From positions 1-45,303 of IMG/VR virus record IMGVR_UViG_3300037137_002282: DNA of 45,303 bases; one strand, written 5' to 3'. Origin of the DNA: a virus. This document shows, piece after piece, positions 39,998 through 45,303 of this stretch (positions within the stretch are counted from its first letter, which is position 1; each line of letters opens with the position of its first letter). The notes beneath the pieces were generated by a model that was not told the DNA's origin, did not search any database, and saw only the letters and a program-made list of their open reading frames with translations. Position numbers and translations under genes: made by a program.

Positions 39998-40900
39998 TTA
40001 TGCCGTGCAGGCGGTTAGTTGTGCCTGTTTGATTGGATTTCTATTAACCAATAATCCGGCATAACTGATTTGATAGAGATCACTGTCCCCCGATGGCCCC
40101 ATGTCCTTTACTTGCCACGGACGATGGACGATATTTTTAAAATATCCCGGAGAGCGATCCAGCATGAAAATCACCGTGGTCGTCATATCGGCGATCCCCA
40201 TCACCGCCGTTGACGCAAAACTCTGATTGTCGAAATCCGCGGCGGCATCTGCCGGGCCGATATACTTCGCGGCGGGCTGGCCAGTGATGTTATAAATTCT
40301 TGCCTTCTGGTTCCAGGGGCAAAGAATCAGATCGGGGCGCGCACCGCGCTCTGCGGCCCTCATCGTCCTGTAGGTGGTCATCAGCGTCGAATAACTGATG
40401 TAATCAGACAATGCAGCAGTGTAAGCTTCGAACCAGGTGATCGATCCCCTCGTTTGTCCCGCATAGGACCCGGTTGCGAGAATCGCGTTTTGCAGACCAT
40501 AGGTCGATCCCATAAAGGTCGTAGTCCAGAGATCTGCGATTTGCGAGGTGAGTTGAACCGCCTCTTCGTCGAGTCCATTGACCCAATTGGACCGCATGGC
40601 ATCTTTGGCGTGTCCGGTCGCCTGGAGCAGCCCACGGAAATAGACATAAGGCGAATAGCACTGCACCCATCCCTGATTGCCGGCTGCGGGCTGAATTGCG
40701 TTCTCGGTAAAAATCTCAACCGAGTTATTGGGGCTCATGTGGACAAGCCATCCGTACTTGGTTCCTCCGCCCGAGTCCTCGGGGGGCGGCATGATGGGAG
40801 CAAGTTGATTGTTCAAAAACACGGCATCTTCCCATGCGCGAACGTAATTTTCGCGAATGAGAGCTGCACCGGTATAAGTTCCGCTAGCAGTAAAGGCCAT
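39998..40900 (-). CDS. Major capsid protein
   Basis: 300 residues from ATG 40900 (GGAGG 4 nt upstream). It begins near an N-arm (AFTASGTYTGAALIRENYVRAWEDAVFLNNQLAPIM), then the E-loop-like VHMSPNNSVEIFTENAIQPAAGNQGWVQCYSPYVYFRGLLQATGHAKDA and a C-terminal domain (RPDLILCPWNQKARIYNITGQPAA...DRSPGYFKNIVHRPWQVKDMG...YQISYAGLLVNRNP). This fits a small HK97-fold shell protein with no N-terminal delta domain; a separate scaffold gene precedes it. Confidence 0.88.
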   Translation of the reverse strand: MAFTASGTYTGAALIRENYVRAWEDAVFLNNQLAPIMPPPEDSGGGTKYGWLVHMSPNNSVEIFTENAIQPAAGNQGWVQCYSPYVYFRGLLQATGHAKDAMRSNWVNGLDEEAVQLTSQIADLWTTTFMGSTYGLQNAILATGSYAGQTRGSITWFEAYTAALSDYISYSTLMTTYRTMRAAERGARPDLILCPWNQKARIYNITGQPAAKYIGPADAAADFDNQSFASTAVMGIADMTTTVIFMLDRSPGYFKNIVHRPWQVKDMGPSGDSDLYQISYAGLLVNRNPIKQAQLTACTA

Positions 40901-40908
40901 AGACCCTC

Positions 40909-41595
40909 CTATGCCGACCTAAGTTTCTCAAGATTGGCCAACCGCCATGCTCTGTGCTCCGGGGAGTTGAACGGCAACTTAGATATCTCTGGGGGAGGCG
41001 GGGCTCCATCAAAGCCCGGCCTCGCACCGCTTCCCGGTGAACTGATTGGTTTTGCCAATTGAGGATACCTGGCCAGCGTTTCATCGATGAGTTGATCCAA
41101 ATTTTGCGTTGAAACCTTCCCATCTTCCCCGAGAATCTGTAGATTATACTCCTCGTCGGCAGTAACGCGATCCCTAATGGCCTTCCAAAGTAAGTCAGGG
41201 GCATTGCTCTTCGTGGCTGCCGCGCTCAACACGGCACCAAGTGTGGTTTTCTCAACCGCCCTGGAATTCGCCTTGGCAAATTTTCCCTTCGCTTCTGCCG
41301 CTTCCTTTTCCGCTTTGGTTAAAGCCGTCTTTAGCTGCCGGTGCTCCGCTGCTACCTGATCTCGCTTTGCCAATGCATCGAGGGCCGATTGGTCCAAGCC
41401 GTGTTCTTCCCTGAATGCTGTAAGAGCTTCGGCTATCCGTGCATCGGTTCCCTGTTGCATCCTCTTTTGCTCGCGGCCAAGTCGATCAGTAACAATCCGA
41501 TCTACATCCTTCTGGGTAAATGTTTTTTCTCCCGCCTTTGGATCACTCCCGGCTGGCGTGCCTTCCCCGCTGATCGGGTTGCCTTCTACGTCCAT
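40909..41595 (-). CDS. Scaffolding protein
   Basis: 228 residues from ATG 41595 (GGAGG 8 nt upstream, TAATG overlap). Pattern of phage scaffolds: FTQKDVDRIVTDRLGREQKRMQQ, then a long Ala/Glu/Lys coiled coil (about 60-120), and a C-terminal Pro/Gly-rich end with SPEHRAWRLANLEKL that could contact the capsid protein. It guides shell assembly and leaves before DNA entry. It lies immediately before the major capsid gene. Confidence 0.88.
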   Translation of the reverse strand: MDVEGNPISGEGTPAGSDPKAGEKTFTQKDVDRIVTDRLGREQKRMQQGTDARIAEALTAFREEHGLDQSALDALAKRDQVAAEHRQLKTALTKAEKEAAEAKGKFAKANSRAVEKTTLGAVLSAAATKSNAPDLLWKAIRDRVTADEEYNLQILGEDGKVSTQNLDQLIDETLARYPQLAKPISSPGSGARPGFDGAPPPPEISKLPFNSPEHRAWRLANLEKLRSA

Positions 41596-42008
41596 TAATT
41601 CATCCTCCCTCTATCGAGGTAAAGTTTATTTTTCCCGGCCGCCCTTTTTCGGCCAGAATGAATTTTATCCCGCCGCTCGTTCAGTCTATCGTCTGAAAAT
41701 TGCGGTGCTTGATCTACCCTTCCCTTGCCCGCTGCCTCGCAAAACTCGACCGGATTTTCCGTACCATCATCATCGATGGTAACAGCCTCCAACTTCGAGG
41801 TAACCTGCCCATGGTAGAAGTCGGGGTCATTCCTGGAGTCGGGCCAATCATGATGCCTGAAGCGCTTCCCCGTCCCCCCATTGCAATGGGCTGTATGTTT
41901 GGTTTCTTTTCGACAGTTTTCACACCAAAGATATTCACTGGCCGTCTCGGACATAACGTCCCGCACGTTCTCGCCACACACCGTACAATAAAAATCTCTA
42001 AGCACCAT
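41595..42008 (-). CDS. Zinc-ribbon protein in head cluster
   Basis: 137 residues from ATG 42008 (10-bp overlap with the portal gene). CTVC and CENC pairs near residues 8-35 form a zinc ribbon; the remainder is His/Arg/Asp-rich and hydrophilic (RHHDWPDSRNDPDFYHGQVTSKLEAVTIDDDGTENPVEFCEAAGKG). Small zinc proteins occur at this place in several phages, but the function is not known. Confidence 0.65.
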   Translation of the reverse strand: MVLRDFYCTVCGENVRDVMSETASEYLWCENCRKETKHTAHCNGGTGKRFRHHDWPDSRNDPDFYHGQVTSKLEAVTIDDDGTENPVEFCEAAGKGRVDQAPQFSDDRLNERRDKIHSGRKRAAGKNKLYLDRGRMN

Positions 42009-43677
42009 CTTGCATTCCCATGTCAGCAAGTTTGTTTCCGCCAGCCCCCGGAGGCGTCCCTACGCCAGTCACAATCTTGGAGGCCGGCGGTTCTGGCGGT
42101 TCCTCCACTTCGTCAAGCAAAATCAAAATCGCATCGATTTCTTTTTGTTCTATTTCGGCATCCCGAAGTTTTTTTGCAATAACCGGCTTGGCCACCGCGT
42201 TGATTACCTCGGGATTGATGGATTTAATCGAGGACAATTGAACCAGATCTTGAACCTCGGCGGTAATATTTCTCGAAACAAAATCCTTGCAATAGACCGG
42301 GCGAAGGGGAACTTTTTGTTTTTCCCACAGAGCCCAATGTTTGAATTGCTCCAAATCTCCTTCTTCCATTTGTCCAGACCACCAAGCCAACTGGTTTCTC
42401 TTGTCCTCGTTTTCAATCATAAGCGCCTGCGCGCTTCTTTCTTCTTTTGAAAATTCCGCCTTGCCCCGACTGGCTCCAAGAAGTTGCCGAATGACAAAAG
42501 ACTTTTCTTGAATACGACTCCATTTCCCCGCGGACTGCGTAGAGTCTGGCGAAACATATTGAGGCATTCCCCCTGGAGAAACGCGGAGATATTTGTCCGG
42601 TCCCACGTCCACTGGCCCAATCGGCCCGCCGTCCATTTCAGGGAGGCAAAGGATAGAAAACGCCTGCATTCGGTCAACCTCGTCGAGCTCTGAAAGCTGA
42701 TTCAGGATGTGGCGATCCCAGTCAAGCCCGTCACTGATCGGGGATTCGCAAGCCATCTGCCCTAGCCGCCCGTCCTTGGTGCAATAGGTCGTAGAAAGCA
42801 TTACCTCACCGAACGGATTATCGCCATACTCCACCAGTTCGAACGTCCCGGCATCAGAGGGCAGCATAGCGTTTGTTGTGGAGTAAGTTGAATTGTACTG
42901 GGTTTGATTGGATGTGGTTTTTATCCTTCGCCAAAGCTCCCAATGATCCCTGCGTAATATCCGATATTGGGCCCGTGAATCGTCGAGTATCTGTCCCGGC
43001 TCGCGCGTGTCCGGCTCCCTCTCTCGAATGACGGCCCAGATAAATTTCCCTTGCTCGTCCAGCGCCCAGTCGACGAGATCAAGGGGAGATACCAAAAGCG
43101 AATAGGTCCTAATGCCTCGCTGTATCTCGTCGTATCGACTAATCGACGGCTCGCCCGACTTGCGATCGGTCAGCACATGCACGCGGCCAAAGCACAATGA
43201 CATGGCCAATTTTTGCCGACGAAATGCGTCCATGGAATTTCCAGAACCGTCGACATTGGCCAAATAATCCTTGAATGCAGCAATGGAATCGTCGTCATTA
43301 GGAGAGCTCTTCAAAATCCCTGCGGAAAGAACATTGATCAGATATTGAAAAAGGGGAAGATGAACTTGCCTTTTGCAGCGCTCCTCAAAGGATGGAATAT
43401 TTTCCTGCTGGTGGGGATGAAGATAGGAAAGATTTTTTGCGACAACGCAATCTGCCGCTTGCTTGGTTGTGGAGATGTTCGGATCTTCGCTTGTCGCGTC
43501 GTCGGTGGTAACGGTTCGATTTACAAATCTCGTTGTGGATATTTCACGATCTGGGGAGAGAACATAAATGCCACCACGCCAAAAATCCCACGACTGCTGC
43601 CAGCGCTGCGCCATCCTGACATAATCAGGATGTCGAACAAAATCCCAGTTGGGGGATTTATCTATCGTCGGTGACAC
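41998..43677 (-). CDS. Portal protein
   Basis: 559 residues from GTG 43677, overlapping the terL stop by one base. Features of DUF4055/SPP1-like portals: HLPLFQYLINVLSAGILKSSPN, a central wing domain with the SLLVSPLDLVDWALDEQGKFIWAVIRERE strands, HILNQLSELDEVDRMQAFSILCLPEM, and the long crown helices (KEERSAQALMIENEDKRNQLAWWSGQMEEGDLEQFKHWALWEKQK). The C-terminal tail is Gly/Pro-rich. It forms the ring through which DNA is packed. Confidence 0.9.
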   Translation of the reverse strand: MSPTIDKSPNWDFVRHPDYVRMAQRWQQSWDFWRGGIYVLSPDREISTTRFVNRTVTTDDATSEDPNISTTKQAADCVVAKNLSYLHPHQQENIPSFEERCKRQVHLPLFQYLINVLSAGILKSSPNDDDSIAAFKDYLANVDGSGNSMDAFRRQKLAMSLCFGRVHVLTDRKSGEPSISRYDEIQRGIRTYSLLVSPLDLVDWALDEQGKFIWAVIREREPDTREPGQILDDSRAQYRILRRDHWELWRRIKTTSNQTQYNSTYSTTNAMLPSDAGTFELVEYGDNPFGEVMLSTTYCTKDGRLGQMACESPISDGLDWDRHILNQLSELDEVDRMQAFSILCLPEMDGGPIGPVDVGPDKYLRVSPGGMPQYVSPDSTQSAGKWSRIQEKSFVIRQLLGASRGKAEFSKEERSAQALMIENEDKRNQLAWWSGQMEEGDLEQFKHWALWEKQKVPLRPVYCKDFVSRNITAEVQDLVQLSSIKSINPEVINAVAKPVIAKKLRDAEIEQKEIDAILILLDEVEEPPEPPASKIVTGVGTPPGAGGNKLADMGMQDGA

Positions 43678-45170
43678 TAAGCGGCCATTATATTTATGCT
43701 CCTAAATCTTGAGATTCTGGTCGTGGGCTCAAAAAATGCGATTGGATACGTAGCGGCATCTACCACGTGATCCAGCCCAGCGGTTTTATCCAGATTTTTT
43801 CCATTAGGTGCCCACACGAGGCTTTCTAGTGCTAAGGCTAACTCCTCACACCTGGGCAACGCAAGGAAAAAAGTGATCTCCCCCTGCACCGGAGCCATTT
43901 TCACCAGCACAGCGCTGATTCTGTCCGTAACGTTGGGGTTTTTGGTGCGATGTAAAACTACGAATCCGGCCCTTCTAAGTAGAATAAAACTCGATCTGCT
44001 CCCTTTCCCATATTGCCCGGTGGCATCATCCACTATTACCGAGTCCCCGTACCCGCGATCTTTCAACGCCTTGGCCAGAAATCCAGCGTGGGACTCTCCC
44101 TGTTGCGGATCTGTGGCTACGATATCTATGGCCACCCATCTGTTGCCCTCGAGGATTTTATAGATCACGGCATAATTCGGGTAATCCCAGTTGTAGTCAA
44201 CACCGACGATAAAACTCTTCGCCGTCCCCGCTTTTTTCTTGGAGTATTCTCGTGTGATGTCCTTGGCCTTTGACGGTGGCCATGCGGTTTGATGTTTCTC
44301 CCTCGAGAAGCAATAGAAAATCAAATTCTCGTCTTCGTCGACGATCCACTCCGCAAGAATTTCTTGACGATAGGTACGCTCATCCATCTGTTGTTTAGCC
44401 AGCTCGAACACGCGATGGCTGATAAATGGATTAGAATAAGAGTCAAATTGGATAACTACAGAGTCGGGATCTTCCAATAGTTTTTTGTGTCGGTCGTGGA
44501 ATTCCCCTTTCTTGGGGGTGCCGCACGTCCAGAGCTGGGGGGTGTCAGTTTCGCGCAGCGACGGCCAAATAATATCAACTGCCTCAGTTAAAACATCCTG
44601 CTCCTCGTCAATGAAAGCATAATCCCCACCCCAACTGCGCAATGCGTCCGGGTTATCCGTTGAAACAAACCGCAAGGTGTGACCGTTGATTAGATGAACT
44701 TCGCGGTCGGTGAGCCTGAACCCCTTCCTCCCGCCCTTGAGCCAGGCGAAGGGAATCAGATCTTTTATTTTGATCCAATCAATTTTAAGAATTCGATAAA
44801 CCGGCGCGGAAATCTCACCGCGGCCCCAAGGCAACTCGCATATTTTCCGCACAACTTTGCGTAACCCGCCCTCAGATTTCGCCCCGCCGCGACCACCATT
44901 CCCCTCGATTCGCGGTGAGTCGCACTGGATGAGCTCAAATTGTTTTTCTGATACGTCGAAATGGATTACATTTTCGAGAGAGGGGGGGGCGATGTAATGC
45001 TTGCGGAAAATATCATATTTTCCGCCATAAACTTTGGAACGCAGTCCGGTGCGTTTTAGCTTGGTTCCTTCTCGAATTACGACGTGAAATTGACAAGCTA
45101 TGTCTATCTGACCGCCGCTCTTAATGAGTCGACGTTTCAGGTCCTTGATCTGGCCCGCTAATCCAAGCAA
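43677..45170 (-). CDS. terL: Large terminase subunit
   Basis: 497 residues from TTG 45170; an in-frame TGA a few codons upstream leaves this as the only sensible start, overlapping terS by 50 bp. ATPase motifs: atypical Walker A GNGGRGGAKS (90-99) and Walker B YAFIDEE (183-189, D187/E188). The RNase H-like nuclease has VGVDYNWDYP (D324), IVIVDDATG (D380/D381) and LDHVVDAATYP (D466/D470). It drives DNA into the prohead and cuts the concatemer. Order terS-terL-portal is standard. Confidence 0.93.
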   Translation of the reverse strand: MLGLAGQIKDLKRRLIKSGGQIDIACQFHVVIREGTKLKRTGLRSKVYGGKYDIFRKHYIAPPSLENVIHFDVSEKQFELIQCDSPRIEGNGGRGGAKSEGGLRKVVRKICELPWGRGEISAPVYRILKIDWIKIKDLIPFAWLKGGRKGFRLTDREVHLINGHTLRFVSTDNPDALRSWGGDYAFIDEEQDVLTEAVDIIWPSLRETDTPQLWTCGTPKKGEFHDRHKKLLEDPDSVVIQFDSYSNPFISHRVFELAKQQMDERTYRQEILAEWIVDEDENLIFYCFSREKHQTAWPPSKAKDITREYSKKKAGTAKSFIVGVDYNWDYPNYAVIYKILEGNRWVAIDIVATDPQQGESHAGFLAKALKDRGYGDSVIVDDATGQYGKGSRSSFILLRRAGFVVLHRTKNPNVTDRISAVLVKMAPVQGEITFFLALPRCEELALALESLVWAPNGKNLDKTAGLDHVVDAATYPIAFFEPTTRISRFRSINIMAA

Positions 45171-45303
45171 CGGATTCAGTATCCTGTTCGCTCATCTTTT
45201 CTTCAACAAAATTCTTCAGCTCTGCAAAATCCCGCTCAATTTGCGCAGTATCATAGAGATTTTTCGCACTCATAGCCGCCTGGGCAATGGCGCGAATATC
45301 CTG
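45121..45303 (-). CDS. terS: Small terminase subunit, C-terminal part (gene crosses window ends)
   Basis: Continuation of the gene that begins at 420: the same frame runs from 45303 (equivalent to base 129) to TAA at 45121-45123, ending ...EEKMSEQDTESVAWISGPDQGPETSTH. The acidic, hydrophilic tail overlaps the start of terL. Residues 98-139 are encoded in both terminal copies. Confidence 0.6.
   Translation of the reverse strand, partial: QDIRAIAQAAMSAKNLYDTAQIERDFAELKNFVEEKMSEQDTESVAWISGPDQGPETSTH
45175..45303. repeat. Terminal direct repeat, right copy (circular overlap)
   Basis: Repeats bases 1-129 with one difference (C at 45301, T at 127). Confidence 0.95.

Noticed and set aside
1-45303. 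tRNA genes, integrase, repressor
   Set aside because: None recognised by eye; a tRNAscan and profile search would be needed to exclude a degenerate copy.

Overview
The window is one complete, circularly closed genome of a tailed double-stranded DNA phage (Caudoviricetes). The first 129 bases return at the end with a single T/C difference, and the small terminase gene runs across that junction, so the true unit is about 45,174 bp. The virion genes (terminase, portal, scaffold, capsid, connectors, tail tube, a 683-residue tape measure and a beta-helix tailspike) indicate a siphovirus. No integrase, repressor or tRNA is visible, so a virulent life style is likely. The host cannot be named. Sigma-70-type promoters, strong Shine-Dalgarno sites, a bacterial-type SSB and a possible lysis lipoprotein suggest a bacterial, probably Gram-negative, host.

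Layout. Two early operons diverge from about 5,990-6,070. The left one (minus strand) carries a small protein, a 906-residue primase-helicase and SSB; a further promoter at 2521-2548 then serves a two-gene unit (2141 to 874) of conserved phage proteins of unknown role. The right one (plus strand, 6174-16256) carries an SF2 helicase, zinc proteins, a VRR-NUC nuclease, an SMC-like ATPase, an Erf annealing protein, a FEN-type exonuclease, several small proteins, two extreme low-complexity proteins and an amidase endolysin. The late operon (minus strand) starts at a promoter at 535-563 and crosses the window ends. It runs terminase, portal, scaffold, capsid, tail and LamG tail protein, then a seven-gene glycan block (21007-26762), the tailspike, and membrane or lysis proteins down to 16296. 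A plus-strand HNH endonuclease with its own promoter sits inside the end of this operon.

Most unusual signals. (1) Four early promoters (2521-2548, 5999-6027, 6036-6064, 11806-11834) are each followed by a leader in which the predicted 5' end of the RNA is complementary, over 10-11 bp, to the loop of a hairpin lying about 20 nt before the first start codon. The sequences differ but the H-type pseudoknot design is the same. In the erf leader the loop also complements a GGACAGG box near the start codon, a box found before two other genes. (2) Two intergenic arrays (611-874 and 2182-2421) consist of 82 degenerate pentamers NTCCN (GGA on the transcribed strand). Every TCC core is intact while the flanking bases vary, and 9-nt linkers interrupt them at 49, 54 or 59 nt spacing. 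The arrays flank the two-gene cassette. (3) A (GGC NNT)n array encodes a Gly-Tyr/Ser protein in one frame; in another it encodes a long (Met-Ala/Leu-Ala)n hydrophobic stretch that continues in frame into the endolysin. (4) Divergent early promoters place both -35 boxes inside one 18-bp palindrome.

How it works together: the early genes supply primase-helicase, SSB, annealing protein and nucleases for replication and recombination, with no recognisable phage DNA polymerase, so host polymerase is presumably used. The late genes build, decorate and release the particle. Most neighbouring genes overlap by ATGA or TAATG, which implies translational coupling.
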